Positions 60,701-64,000 of a stretch of DNA of 64,000 nt are shown here, one piece after another (the stretch's first letter is position 1; every line of letters starts with the position of its first letter). This DNA comes from Epiperipatus broadwayi. Lineage: Eukaryota; Onychophora; Udeonychophora; Euonychophora; Peripatidae. A program made the translations under genes and the position numbers. The DNA lies in NCBI GenBank assembly GCA_028023455.1, contig JAQFVV010012509.1, positions 3,472,590-3,536,589 on the forward strand. Direction: 5' to 3'. The notes beneath the pieces were generated by a model. The model searched no databases. It had not been told where the DNA came from and saw only the letters and a list, made by a program, of their open reading frames with translations.

Positions 60701-62588
60701 ATTCTAGCATTAAAGTCTCCCATAACAATTTTAAAATATTGTTTACTCTTATTAAAAGCCTTTTGTACATCCATATAAAAATCTTCTACTACTTCATCAC
60801 TATGAGAACTTGTTGGGGCATAAACCTGAATTATCTGCATTTGGAATCTGCTATTAAGTTGTATAACTAATCTTGCCATTCTGTCTGATACACCATCAAT
60901 CTCCACAATATTGTTCTTCCACTTTTTATTTATAATGAATCCTACTCCACTTGTATTTCCAATATTTGTGCCTTTATAATAAAATATATGTCCACTTTTT
61001 AAATCAATTGTCTCTTCACCTTTTCTTCTAACTTCACAAAGTCCAATAATATCCCATTTAATATAAGAGAGTTCTTCTTATAATTCTTGCAATCTTCCTT
61101 CACTTGAAAGTGATCTGCAGTTGTAAGTACCTAAATAAAAAGTTGTCATCAAATGGCAGCCTGGGTCCGCAATCAGGAGATTCTTAGCACCCTCCGCCTT
61201 CGGCCACCAACCGCTGCCTTGGTTGGTGACTTTACAGCCTCCTGGGAATAAGGGCCATGCTTTATTTTTGTTTGTCATAATTGTATATATGTATTGGAAA
61301 AATATTTATCATTTACACAAACATTCATTCTGCCTTATCAGGCACTGAGAAGAAAGACCATGGTGTTTCTCGATCTTAAACTCAGAGGTAAAAAGCCAAA
61401 AAACTCACCACGCTAGCAAATGCATGTTGGTGAACAGCCCATCCATGTTCGTATACTATATGAATAAACACATAGTAATAACAGCTGCAATGACAAGAAC
61501 ATATGGAGTGGACATTAGGAATTTGCCCTGCTCGGTTCCTTTAAGGCCTCCAAGAGGAATCAAAGGGTCTCCTTTCAGTTAATAGCAAACTCCTTTCTGC
61601 AGCCATAGAAGTGATAGAATAAGCTTATTGGCCAAGATAATCACATGATTAAAGAATTCTGTTTCAAGATTACTGCTCTTACTAGATGACCTGTAGAAGC
61701 TAGCTTTTTAGAAGTGAAAAGAATTTTTGTAAAAATTGTGAAACATAGCTGCAAAGATAATTACTTACTAAATGAAGTTATAAATTTATTAAACGCACAT
61801 TGATTACATAAGTAATATTTACTGAGGCTATAGCCTCGACAATATGCGTATAAAATGCGATAGCAGGGACCTCTACAGGTGTTTTAACCACAAGCTTATG
61901 CTATGGAAGAAAAGAGGGGAACCCTTCTTTACTTCAACCTACTTTCTATTTAAATAGGTGAAGCTGAAGCGGTTAGATCTGTGAGCGTGCAGCTATTCAA
62001 TACTTCACTGATTAAGTCCACATTTCTTATTACACATTAATACTCGCGAAATCTTTTGATTTAAGAGTCAATGGAAAGATTTTATAGTTAGAAATCTATT
62101 ACAGTAATTTAAAGTTGTAATTATAAATTTATTAAACGCACATTGAAACGAAGATAAATTTGGTGCATGGCTAAGGAATCAAACAGGTAATTCTAATGAT
62201 CTATTTATAACTGATATCTTGGATAATAGATGTTTGTTTCGTATTTCATAAAACAAATTATAAGATATAATTTCACAAACATGTGCAAACCATGATTAGG
62301 TAACTACATAAAATATTATTGAAGTTTTGGGAAAATGCTATTACTGAAGTATTTTAAGACCTCATACATAATGATATTTTATATAGAATTCAATGATTAA
62401 TGATTTATTAATGTAATTACATATACTTTTTCCTTAGTAAAAATATAAGCTAATATTTAAAACTGGAAAAAAAAAATCTAAGAGTTAAAAATAAAAACTG
62501 TACCATTTCCACCAGGAATTGCCTTGCCTTCAAACTGGACACACTTATTTGGGGCACCAGTGCAATTAGCTGCGTCTACATTCCAATC
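9723..62588 (-). CDS. P2X-type ATP-gated cation channel gene, partial (spliced; N-terminal exons outside window)
   Basis: P2X receptors are trimeric plasma-membrane channels opened by extracellular ATP and permeable to Na+ and Ca2+. Read on the minus strand, six exons splice in frame and cover most of the extracellular domain and the start of the second membrane helix. Family hallmarks appear in order: [36 protein letters not shown]-x-C, C-x-P-x-Y-x-F, [21 protein letters not shown] and GAGLALL. The ATP-contacting Thr of FTVFIKNN, the Asn and Arg of NFR, and the Lys of LYKTYG are kept. The two N-terminal binding lysines, TM1 and the first extracellular Cys should lie beyond base 64000. Nine of the ten conserved cysteines are visible and the spacings of the last two disulphide pairs fit the family. 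Introns are about 4.2 to 15.1 kb. I cannot assign a subtype, since invertebrate P2X genes do not map one to one onto the vertebrate paralogues. The 3' end is the weak point (see 9723-9797). Confidence 0.93.
10150..12345 (-). pseudogene. Decayed non-LTR retrotransposon (LINE family 2), copy 1
   Basis: This is a fragment of a minus-strand reverse transcriptase broken by frameshifts and stops. Readable pieces include DIEK-x-YDRVN (motif A, about 11705-11755), LLFADDIFL (motif C, around 11470) and, near the 3' end, a C-x2-C-x5-H-x4-C zinc-finger-like segment ([16 protein letters not shown], about 10490-10560). The 5' (right) end is truncated, with no endonuclease seen. A second 3'-terminal copy in plus orientation is at 46330-47115 and shares the zinc-finger segment and the downstream tail. 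It sits in the P2X intron between 9797 and 16263. The clade is not certain. Confidence 0.85.
12346..13650. other. A/T-rich P2X intron sequence
   Basis: Between a LINE remnant and the hAT element. No further feature recognised. Confidence 0.4.
13658..16031 (-). pseudogene. Decayed hAT-superfamily DNA transposon (GTF2IRD2/ZBED-like transposase)
   Basis: The left end begins CAGGGGTCGGCAACCT, a classic hAT terminal inverted repeat. The right end (about 16021-16031, gcagaccagtg) is a decayed partner. Minus-strand fragments run in family order. About 15450-15560 holds a BED-finger-like piece ending [11 protein letters not shown]. About 15270-15340 holds [19 protein letters not shown]. About 15050-15240 resembles the segment ending in the catalytic region (LYLDRSTD, where active elements have LxLDESTD). 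About 14580-14690 holds [13 protein letters not shown], matching the VRWLSRGKVL motif. Multiple stops and frameshifts make it dead. No clear 8-bp target duplication remains. Confidence 0.88.
16263..16419 (-). CDS. P2X exon: [13 protein letters not shown] and first half of TM2 (157 nt, fused exon)
   Basis: The acceptor is accattag and the donor TCAATT|gtaagt, with phase 2 in and phase 0 out. It encodes FADHYIINN, then [10 protein letters not shown] with the ATP-binding Lys, then the AGKF motif, and [12 protein letters not shown] entering the second membrane helix. AGKF and the G-x-G-x-A-L-L pore-lining start of TM2 are strongly conserved. In vertebrate P2X genes I recall an intron between the TYGIRF and AGKF parts; here the reading frame is continuous, so the two exons appear fused. 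A cryptic gtaaat at the expected old junction may be a relic. Confidence 0.95.
16423..16800. other. P2X intron sequence, no feature
   Basis: An open frame on the plus strand here is A/T-rich and resembles nothing. It begins a few bases beyond the P2X exon. Confidence 0.4.
16806..16899 (-). repeat. tRNA-like sequence (tRNA pseudogene or SINE head)
   Basis: On the minus strand a cloverleaf-like unit of about 93 nt can be drawn. TGTCAT pairs with ATGACA at the ends. The D-arm-like segment is TGGTCGAGAGGTCAGCA (A box), a stem CAGCTG / CAGTTG carries the loop, and the T-arm is CGGGTTCGTTTCCCG (a good B box). It is followed on the minus strand by a short gap and an A-run, as in tRNA-derived SINEs. 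A three-nucleotide anticodon cannot be read safely, and the length and unpaired bases argue against a working tRNA. Confidence 0.6.
16920..20890. other. P2X intron sequence between exons 24195 and 16419, mostly featureless
   Basis: A/T-rich DNA. A GC-richer segment at about 19195-19380 (ggcctgttcaagaccctag ... tgtccctgggtttctgctct) may be an old SINE or LTR piece but has no recognisable boxes. No coding sequence found. Confidence 0.35.
21180..21247 (-). ncRNA. Type I hammerhead ribozyme, family B, left arm (sense to P2X)
   Basis: On the minus strand the core reads CTGATGA, then stem-loop II TTGCTGGTTTAGCAT (TGCT/AGCA paired), then GAAA. Stem III is a short near-palindrome (ATATGTAT) and the cleavage dinucleotide is T-A before TTGG. 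Stem I pairs proximally CCAA with TTGG, then after an internal loop GTAATC with GATTAT. All core positions are intact, including U16.1. With so short a stem III, cleavage would be expected mainly as a dimer, as described for hammerheads of satellites, retrozymes and Penelope-like elements. It is transcribed in the P2X pre-mRNA direction. Confidence 0.78.
21637..21701 (+). ncRNA. Hammerhead ribozyme, family B, right arm (one core change)
   Basis: Inverted copy of the ribozyme on the left arm. The core is CTGATGA (21655-21661), stem-loop II TTGCTGGTTTAGCAT, GAAA (21677-21680) and stem III palindrome TACGTA. The expected U16.1 is C here (TACA before TTGATG), which should weaken or abolish cleavage. 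Distal stem I (ATAATC/GATTAT) is fully paired. Confidence 0.7.
22605..24190. other. P2X intron sequence between two features
   Basis: A/T-rich. The pyrimidine-rich segment at about 23760-24000, read on the minus strand, has LINE-like flavour but no diagnostic motif. Nothing else recognised. Confidence 0.35.
24195..24325 (-). CDS. P2X exon: GG(V)I, W-x-C, C-x-P-x-Y-x-F-x-RLD and NFR (131 nt)
   Basis: The acceptor is tttttaag and the donor TTTTAG|gtaaag, with phase 0 in and phase 2 out. It encodes [12 protein letters not shown], eight residues, the second Cys, then [10 protein letters not shown] and ISKGFNF plus AG of the Arg codon. C-x8-C matches the fifth P2X disulphide (dorsal fin and left flipper region). 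The Asn and Arg of NFR bind the ATP phosphates in known structures. A full NFR motif is formed by joining to the next exon (AG|G). Confidence 0.96.
24600..24800. other. GC-richer unassigned segment next to a P2X exon
   Basis: About 24640-24775 (gaagccactgtcttaag ... ctcagactcgggtcgggtgg ... cagccgagaatagac) stands out from the A/T-rich surroundings. It may be a SINE or other repeat fragment, or a conserved intronic element. No Pol III boxes or open frame seen. Confidence 0.3.
25551..25617 (+). ncRNA. Type I hammerhead ribozyme, family A unit 1
   Basis: Core CTGACGA (25571-25577), stem-loop II with GGC/GCC paired around CACAA, GAAA (25591-25594), stem III CTAG (self-complementary), then T-C, so cleavage is predicted after C25600. 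Stem I proximal pairs are TCTTCA with TGAGGA. The distal helix ATCCAA/TTTGAT has one mismatch. An A lies on each side of stem II (A-A at the 10.1/11.1 position), as in other hammerheads of this style. Confidence 0.85.
25978..26044 (+). ncRNA. Type I hammerhead ribozyme, family A unit 2
   Basis: Core CTGACGA 25998-26004, GAAA 26018-26021, CTAGTC 26022-26027 with predicted cleavage after 26027. Proximal stem I TCCTCA/TGGGGA stays paired although two positions differ from unit 1. Distal stem I ATCCAA/TTGGAT is perfect, with an internal loop GGC/TA between the two helices. The palindromic CTAG stem III suits a dimeric fold. Confidence 0.88.
26405..26471 (+). ncRNA. Type I hammerhead ribozyme, family A unit 3
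   Basis: Same as unit 2 at +427 bp: CTGACGA 26425-26431, GAAA 26445-26448, CTAGTC 26449-26454 with predicted cleavage after 26454. Cleavage at units 2 and 3 would free a 427-nt RNA (26028-26454). Cleavage at units 1 and 2 would free another of the same length (25601-26027). Confidence 0.88.
26580..27110. other. GC-richer non-repetitive block in P2X intron
   Basis: About 500 bp with clearly higher GC than the surroundings (cctgcacatccccggggag, tttttggccgccattagg, ggttcgctcgatctcacttcc). It resembles an old LTR or leader region, or a regulatory element, but no open frame, terminal repeat or known motif is seen within the window. Confidence 0.35.
27345..27400. repeat. B-box-like tRNA fragment
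   Basis: gtgactgggttcgaacccattctgtcac contains GGGTTCGAACCC, a perfect B box / T-arm reading on either strand, flanked by GTGAC / GTCAC. No A box is found at the right distance, so this is at best a SINE remnant. Confidence 0.35.
27688..27722. repeat. Poly-C tract
   Basis: Two C runs (13 to 17 long) around atgcccttc. A striking composition break in A/T-rich DNA; it could form i-motif/G-quadruplex structures and is also a likely assembly-error site. Confidence 0.8.
27725..28600. other. P2X intron sequence, no feature
   Basis: A/T-rich, no coding or repeat feature recognised. Confidence 0.4.
28627..28784. mobile_element. Diverged, shortened relative of the family A retrozyme-like repeat
   Basis: The left part (tcacatgatcgcc ... 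acacaagc ... gaggcaaac) is an inverted form of the family A unit start. The right part (ggggattttatgcac ... gcatccaatgtttactct ... actgtatggacagttttgcc) is the direct unit end. The hammerhead portion is missing. Flanks aatccatgca and aatacatgca could be an imperfect target duplication. It thus has the same inverted-plus-direct plan as 25174-26568 but is older. Confidence 0.65.
28973..29225 (-). repeat. Putative 3' LTR of Ty3/Gypsy-type element
   Basis: About 250 bp matches 33351-33632 in the same orientation (acatttaccagc ... aaaatgttattagaaata ... acaagagtttatt ... tagcttgcttgctggtt ... gcactaaaa ... actactgca). The ends are approximate; TG and CA bound this copy. It is diverged from the other LTR, so the insertion is old. 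Confidence 0.72.
29230..33340 (-). pseudogene. Decayed Ty3/Gypsy-type pol and gag region
   Basis: Minus-strand fragments, read right to left, follow gag-pol order. A CCHC-like zinc knuckle is at about 32630-32680. A protease/pol N-terminal stretch is at about 32068-32530. A reverse transcriptase has the chromovirus-like LPHGI-x-x-APNVFQ segment and an FLDDI active-site motif at about 31575-31600. RNase H has [11 protein letters not shown] near 31190 and [10 protein letters not shown] near 31060, and integrase-like sequence decays toward 29600. Stops and frameshifts occur throughout, so it is non-functional. It lies in the P2X intron between 34650 and 24325. No envelope-like frame was seen. 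Confidence 0.85.
33351..33632 (-). repeat. Putative 5' LTR of Ty3/Gypsy-type element
   Basis: Partner of 28973-29225 and bounded at the right by a (TA)n microsatellite beginning near 33632. A primer-binding site matching a tRNA end could not be identified next to it, consistent with decay. Confidence 0.7.
34650..34791 (-). CDS. P2X exon: RNIL ... TDPYCPIF (142 nt)
   Basis: The acceptor is gtattttag and the donor GCTAAG|gtattt, with phase 2 in and phase 0 out. It encodes [15 protein letters not shown], then C-x9-C ([11 protein letters not shown]), PIF and a Lys/Asn-rich end (ISAK). The two cysteines have the spacing of the conserved fourth P2X disulphide. NYT is a potential glycosylation site at a position commonly glycosylated in the family. 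The open frame runs through the upstream splice site, so a Met-initiated reading starting at 34802 is not the real start. Confidence 0.95.
34800..38990. other. P2X intron sequence, no feature recognised
   Basis: A/T-rich DNA with (TA)n at about 35754-35775 and a (TAATAA)n-like run at about 34897-34912. The short open frames are chance. Nothing coding. Confidence 0.4.
39018..41810 (-). pseudogene. RTE-like LINE, copy 1 (3'-truncated, broken by stops, carries a hairpin insertion)
   Basis: Minus-strand endonuclease-reverse transcriptase. The endonuclease (about 40710-41612, open) shows [31 protein letters not shown] and a final SDH, the APE-type catalytic pattern. The linker (about 40000-40460) is present, unlike copy 2. 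The RT (about 39330-39950) shows [10 protein letters not shown] and [13 protein letters not shown]. The C-terminal third is missing at the left end (39018). An insertion at 39132-39313 interrupts the RT. An A-run at 40850-40865 lengthens to a Phe run in the endonuclease. It shares over 2 kb with 58894-61614. Confidence 0.9.
39132..39313. mobile_element. Perfect hairpin insertion (63-bp stem, 12-nt loop) with 11-bp target duplication inside a LINE
   Basis: Arms at 39174-39236 and 39249-39311 are exact complements around acaagccttctg. A 42-bp unpaired leader (39132-39173) precedes them. The 11-mer ttcctgtagct flanks the insertion (39121-39131, 39314-39324). Removing the insertion and one 11-mer restores the LINE sequence seen at 59606-59650. 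The right arm matches the 3' end of the family A retrozyme-like unit (gcacaagccttctggcatcc ... gttttgc), so this is a truncated inverted dimer end of that family. No hammerhead is retained. Confidence 0.92.
41815..43050. other. P2X intron sequence, no feature
   Basis: A/T-rich; the start abuts the 5' end of a LINE. Nothing recognised. Confidence 0.4.
43057..43137 (-). CDS. P2X exon: FT-x4-KNN segment (81 nt)
   Basis: The acceptor is tttcaag after a long T tract and the donor is a consensus gtaagt. It is phase 2 in and phase 2 out. It encodes [28 protein letters not shown], with the Lys at each end split by an intron. In P2X receptors the matching segment (NFT..VKNN.....F) forms lower-body strands, and its Thr contacts the ATP adenine. 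The Thr is present, although the preceding Asn is Thr here. The next exon supplies the last base of a Lys codon followed by RNIL, as expected. Confidence 0.93.
43750..43925 (+). repeat. Diverged family B hammerhead repeat, single copy
   Basis: Matches the right arm of the 21085-21843 element across the ribozyme and a downstream segment (tgtggagaatggtgtagtgaaa versus tgtggagagtggtgggtcatg). It is a lone direct copy, without the inverted partner. Confidence 0.6.
43767..43826 (+). ncRNA. Hammerhead ribozyme motif, family B, probably decayed
   Basis: CTGATGA (43783-43789), then stem-loop II GTGCTG-GCT-CAGCAT (six pairs, one of them wobble), GAAA (43805-43808) and stem III palindrome TGTGCA. Stem I pairs CTAA with TTGG (one wobble) and, beyond an internal loop, TGGTC with GACCA. 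The base expected to be U16.1 is A (AAC before TTGG), which should impair cleavage. Confidence 0.68.
44099..44356 (+). repeat. Family C repeat, plus orientation
   Basis: About 255 bp closely matching the complement of 61777-62055: gcgagtattaatgtgtaat ... catgctc ... taaccgcttcagcttcacc ... agaagggttcccctctttt ... gaggtccctattatcgcat ... gtaatcaatg ... gtttaaataaatttataa. It has a TATA-like tatttatataaa and an AATAAA-like terminus but no open frame. Which element class it belongs to is not settled. Confidence 0.75.
45250..45815 (-). pseudogene. LINE-like fragment, minus strand
   Basis: Pyrimidine-rich plus strand. On the minus strand broken frames contain [15 protein letters not shown] and downstream [10 protein letters not shown]-like text resembling the C-terminal part of a LINE polyprotein. 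No RT core. Assignment is tentative. Confidence 0.45.
46021..46060. repeat. (CA)n microsatellite
   Basis: Interrupted CA/CG dinucleotide run. Confidence 0.9.
46330..47115 (+). pseudogene. LINE family 2, copy 2 (3' end, plus strand)
   Basis: Homologous to the 3' part of 10150-12345 in the opposite orientation. The segment around gactgttgagtgtt ... aaggaatgggatagaagaat (46575-46625) and the zinc-finger-like LCKKG[14 protein letters not shown] (about 46785-46845) match copy 1, as does the non-coding tail to about 47105. Stops and frameshifts are scattered. It is 5'-truncated and ends 190 bp before a P2X exon. Confidence 0.82.
47306..47405 (-). CDS. P2X exon: head-domain cysteines and WCPVE motif (100 nt)
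   Basis: The acceptor is attacag and the donor GATAA|gtaagc, with phase 1 in and phase 2 out. It encodes the family signature TGKC ... [11 protein letters not shown] followed by IDND and the first two bases of a Lys codon. Three head-domain cysteines are present. N-S-T is a possible N-glycosylation site. The WCPVE motif is essentially diagnostic of P2X receptors. The exon lies between a LINE remnant (46330-47115) and a 15.1-kb upstream intron. Confidence 0.95.
47410..51550. other. P2X 15-kb intron, left part
   Basis: Mostly featureless A/T-rich sequence. About 49250-49450 has mixed composition and contains, on the minus strand, gagatggctgagtggatagagc (A-box-like, TGGCTGAGTGG), suggesting a tRNA-derived SINE head with a lost B box. 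The open frame at 49120-49455 on the plus strand runs across it and is probably not a gene. About 50310-50370 is a relative of the repeat at 5044-5175. Confidence 0.4.
51557..51832. mobile_element. Palindromic MITE, copy 2
   Basis: Same plan as 6617-6898: outer tatattttataatacttttattta mirrored at the right end, inner aataattgttctttaaccata mirrored by gtggttaaattaacaattattt, and centre gtccaaaaatgaatt / aatttctggac. Copies differ by many substitutions, so the family is old. Confidence 0.75.
52775..54170 (-). pseudogene. RTE-like LINE, copy 3 (decayed, 5'-truncated)
   Basis: Same family as 58894-61614. Its left end (gcagaatgaaggtctctcc) matches the 3' end of copy 2, and RT-region text follows with many changes (for example [11 protein letters not shown] near 53430). 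It has multiple stops and lacks the endonuclease. The oldest of the three copies, judging by decay. Confidence 0.85.
54180..56390. other. P2X 15-kb intron, middle part
   Basis: A/T-rich. There is an (ATC)n run at about 55722-55742 and a G10 tract at about 55640-55650. The short open frames here resemble nothing. No gene. Confidence 0.4.
56400..57700 (+). pseudogene. Fragment of a retroelement-like ORF with coiled-coil character
   Basis: About 56400-56760 is GC-richer and ends in an A-run followed by a T-run. From 57202 a plus-strand frame reads [20 protein letters not shown] and continues open to about 57330. A shifted frame then carries repeated heptad-like text ([18 protein letters not shown]) to about 57560. 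Lys/Glu/Asn-rich helical repeats with stops are typical of a decayed gag or LINE ORF1, but no RNA-binding motif is seen, so the class is unknown. Confidence 0.4.
57705..58880. other. P2X intron sequence left of a LINE
   Basis: No feature recognised. Confidence 0.4.
58911..60473 (-). CDS. LINE reverse transcriptase (RTE-like), long open frame of an internally deleted copy
   Basis: A 520-codon open frame. RT motifs in order: [10 protein letters not shown] (A), [14 protein letters not shown] (B), [11 protein letters not shown] (C, catalytic FADD), [13 protein letters not shown] (D), [12 protein letters not shown] (E). The C-terminal part has [24 protein letters not shown] and the [15 protein letters not shown] signature of RTE-related elements found widely in invertebrates. 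The enzyme would copy its own RNA at a nicked target. The apparent start (MFLIDLTQ) is an artefact of the internal deletion; the native protein would be continuous with the upstream endonuclease, so this copy is probably not autonomous. Confidence 0.9.
   Translation of the reverse strand: MFLIDLTQEDQVPPISITSSELPRILNEEVRNAIKCMKKGKAPGNDGIIIDILKEAGEETEKILAKLYIKCLNDKDVPDDWKNAVIILIFKKGDKEDIRNYRPISLLSVLYKIFTKIITTRLQRTLDFHQPREQAGFKSGFSSVDHIQVLREVIERTNEYELSLCFGFVDYEKAFDSINISLVIKALDHQGIDPGYCHILKNIYKNATATIRLHNDTGKVNIEKGVRQGDSISPKLFTAVLQEVFCGLKWETKGVKVNGNYLSHLDFADDVVVFANNASELQEMLQELSDESRKIGLKINVKKTKVMFNRFAQNMKIKIDYDELEEVNSYKYLGQIINTDGNIMEEINHRIKIGWSAFGRNNLILKGNMPMCLKRKVFNKCVLPVLTYGSETWTLNRRAIQRFQTTQRSMERCMLGVTRRDRKRNVWVREQTGVTDIIEKIKRLKWSWAGHIARRDDNRWTIEILNWIPRDCKRPRKRPHVRWMDEIRKCVGVMWRREAKDRRRWIKLGETFILQWIDNG
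60391..60906 (-). pseudogene. LINE APE-type endonuclease, C-terminal part
   Basis: Contains [44 protein letters not shown] and [12 protein letters not shown], as in copy 1. The frame is cut from the N-terminal part (61078-61278 with TYNCRS) by a frameshift or stop near 60906-61080. It runs past the deletion junction into the out-of-frame RT region near 60440-60480. The normal final SDH is lost. Confidence 0.88.
61777..62146 (-). repeat. Family C repeat, minus orientation, with a second partial end (343-bp period)
   Basis: 61777-62055 is the inverted relative of 44099-44356. Its terminal 26-mer-like end (ttataaatttattaaacgcacattga) occurs twice, at about 61778 and 62121, so one unit plus the start of a second appear in tandem with a 343-bp period. 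This is the layout seen for retrozyme or LTR-like tandem units. Internal features are gaggctatagcctc (self-complementary) and gcaggga-cctctaca. Confidence 0.68.
62504..62588 (-). CDS. P2X exon: cysteine-rich head domain, first part (85 nt)
   Basis: The acceptor tttttcag precedes GAT TGG AAT, and the donor reads AATG|gtacag. The exon starts in phase 0 and ends in phase 1. It encodes 28 residues plus one base, beginning DWNVDAANC and ending IPGGN. It carries two of the head-domain cysteines (C-x6-C); most vertebrate P2X proteins have C-x5-C here. It corresponds to the P2X segment just after the CPE motif. The split Gly codon joins exactly to the next exon, giving GNGIGTGKC, where vertebrate receptors have a Gly/Asn-rich stretch before TGRC. 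This is the most upstream exon I can find in the window. Confidence 0.85.
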
Positions 62589-62599
62589 CTGAAAAAATA

Positions 62600-64000
62600 G
62601 GCAAATTTAAAAAGAGAAACAGATGTAATATTGTGCACAAACATGAATTTGACAAATTGTTTAATTCTCTAATGTCTAATAATATTAATAAAATAAACAG
62701 TAATAATATAAAGAAAGACTGTGTATTTTGTTAAAACTACATAGTAAAAAAAATAAATGGTCATTCAGAAGTCCCAGAAGAGACAGGATAAGCTTCAATT
62801 CAAGAACACCTAGCTATTGAACATGTCACTCTAACACACAGGGAAAGCTATACATTGGAATAATAATTTGGAATAGACTTGACAGTAAAAAATTCAATTT
62901 TATCATTACATAATTATGTACATATTATGTTATAAATAAAAGCATTTAAGTACTTTCTATTTCATTGTGAAATAAGATATAAACAATATATATGTCACTT
63001 AAATGGTTATATTGCATCATTAAAATAAGAGAATCAAAGGACCACTCAGTCAGTATTATTATTATTATGACAAATATTACTCCAGGGGAATGATTATCTG
63101 TTTATCAATGACTAGCGAGGGACTATATACATGGTGGACTTAATATAACCTAAAATTTTATCCTATTTGATTATAGCCATGGATCAAGGTCAGGCATAAG
63201 CTAACATCCAGAGTCATTCATATTTTCTGATCATCATCCACCCTATATATTTTATTATTCTATATTTAGATGTTTAAACTAATTGTCAGAAATGCTAAAT
63301 TAAAATATATTTTATTCTAAATATTTGTCAGATGAGAAATTAATGAAAAACAATACTTTTACCTAATATAAACAATTTAAAATCTTTTAGATTTACATAA
63401 TCAATAAAATGAAATATATACCAGAAAAAATATATTTAGAATTGATCTGAGAAATCATTCAAGCATATATATATATATCTTTAATTTTCTCCAAAACTTA
63501 ACTGATTTCCAATTCCAGAGCTAATAATAATAATAATAATAATAACAACAAATTTTGATGACATTCCTTTACATCATGTAACCTCTTCCTTCTTCTTCTC
63601 TTCTTTTTTCTTCTTCTTCTTTGTAATAGTTATTATTAGTATAATAATAATATCTATCACAATCTACCAGCTGTCATCATATGTGACTCTACTCTGAATT
63701 GACTATTCTTCGTACAGTGCACATAGTTTGACTTCATATCACATGGATTATAAATTATCTCCCTATTGTACTCCAAGATTAATAATTAAAAGAACAATAA
63801 TCAAGATTAATTTAGTGACTGTTAATAACTTCCAATATGATGCTAGCTTTTTATAATTTTAAATCATATCTATTTATCTCTGAAGTTGAGTTTTATATTG
63901 AACTGATTTTTCAAGGCTTTAATGATTAAACTTGATATCCATCTCTGTATCTAAAACTAGTAGCAGCATTTGTAAAAAAATATATCTTGAAACCGGATTA
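62600..64000. other. Upstream P2X intron sequence
   Basis: I searched the minus strand for the preceding P2X exon (expected to end in a CPE-like motif after a VTN/T-x-Q segment) and did not find it. It should lie beyond base 64000. Simple repeats are at about 63055-63066, 63465-63478, 63523-63544 (taa)n and a CT-rich tract at about 63586-63622. Confidence 0.45.

Larger units (their letters stand above)
58894..61614 (-). mobile_element. RTE-like LINE, copy 2: both ends present, 11-bp target duplication, internal deletion
   Basis: Flanked by atagaagtgat at 58883-58893 and 61615-61625, so both ends of the element are defined. The 3' end carries an (ATG)n-type microsatellite tail (plus strand catcatcatcatcattatc). 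The 5' region (about 61290-61614) is non-coding and shared with copy 1. It encodes an endonuclease (open parts 60480-60906 and 61078-61278) and a long RT frame (58911-60473). About 0.4 kb between them, present in copy 1 (roughly 40160-40720), is missing. Its good preservation marks it as the youngest LINE copy here. Confidence 0.92.

Noticed and set aside
60481-60870. A 129-codon open frame on the plus strand.
   Set aside because: Complement of the LINE endonuclease.

Overview
The window is intron- and repeat-dominated nuclear DNA from an animal. By eye it is very A+T-rich, at around 70% or more (not computed). It has eukaryotic GT-AG splice junctions, several classes of metazoan transposon, and no prokaryotic gene organisation. 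An invertebrate is most likely, but I cannot fix the phylum from sequence alone.

The only host gene I can support is a P2X-type ATP-gated cation channel on the minus strand. Six exons (62504-62588, 47306-47405, 43057-43137, 34650-34791, 24195-24325, 16263-16419) join in frame with compatible phases and standard splice sites. They encode most of the extracellular domain and the start of the second membrane helix. A weaker candidate for the last exon lies at 9723-9797. The exons for the N-terminus and first membrane helix are upstream, beyond the right edge. The gene therefore covers at least 46 kb, or about 53 kb with the last exon, and introns of about 4 to 15 kb fill nearly the whole window.

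Most of what remains is mobile DNA sitting inside those introns. There is an RTE-like LINE family (58894-61614, nearly full length with an 11-bp target duplication; 39018-41810; 52775-54170). A second LINE family is at 10150-12345 and 46330-47115, with an unassigned LINE-like fragment at 45250-45815. There is a decayed hAT transposon (about 13658-16031), a decayed Ty3/Gypsy-type LTR retrotransposon (28973-33632), the end of a second LTR element (around 20900-22600), palindromic MITEs (6617-6898, 51557-51832) and tRNA-like SINE fragments.

The most interesting content is a set of hammerhead self-cleaving ribozymes carried by small repeats. At 25174-26568 three tandem units (exact 427-bp period, the first with an extra 27 bp) each hold a type I hammerhead. 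The array is flanked by an 11-bp target duplication and has an inverted fragment at its left end, the architecture of a retrozyme or Penelope-like long terminal repeat. A second hammerhead family occurs once on each arm of a 0.76-kb inverted repeat (21085-21843) and again, decayed, at 43767-43826. Related short copies occur at 28627-28784 and, as a perfect 63-bp-stem hairpin inserted in a LINE, at 39132-39313. One hammerhead (21180-21247, minus strand) lies in the sense direction within a P2X intron.

The left 9.7 kb appears to be downstream intergenic sequence or further intron, with repeats but no recognisable gene.
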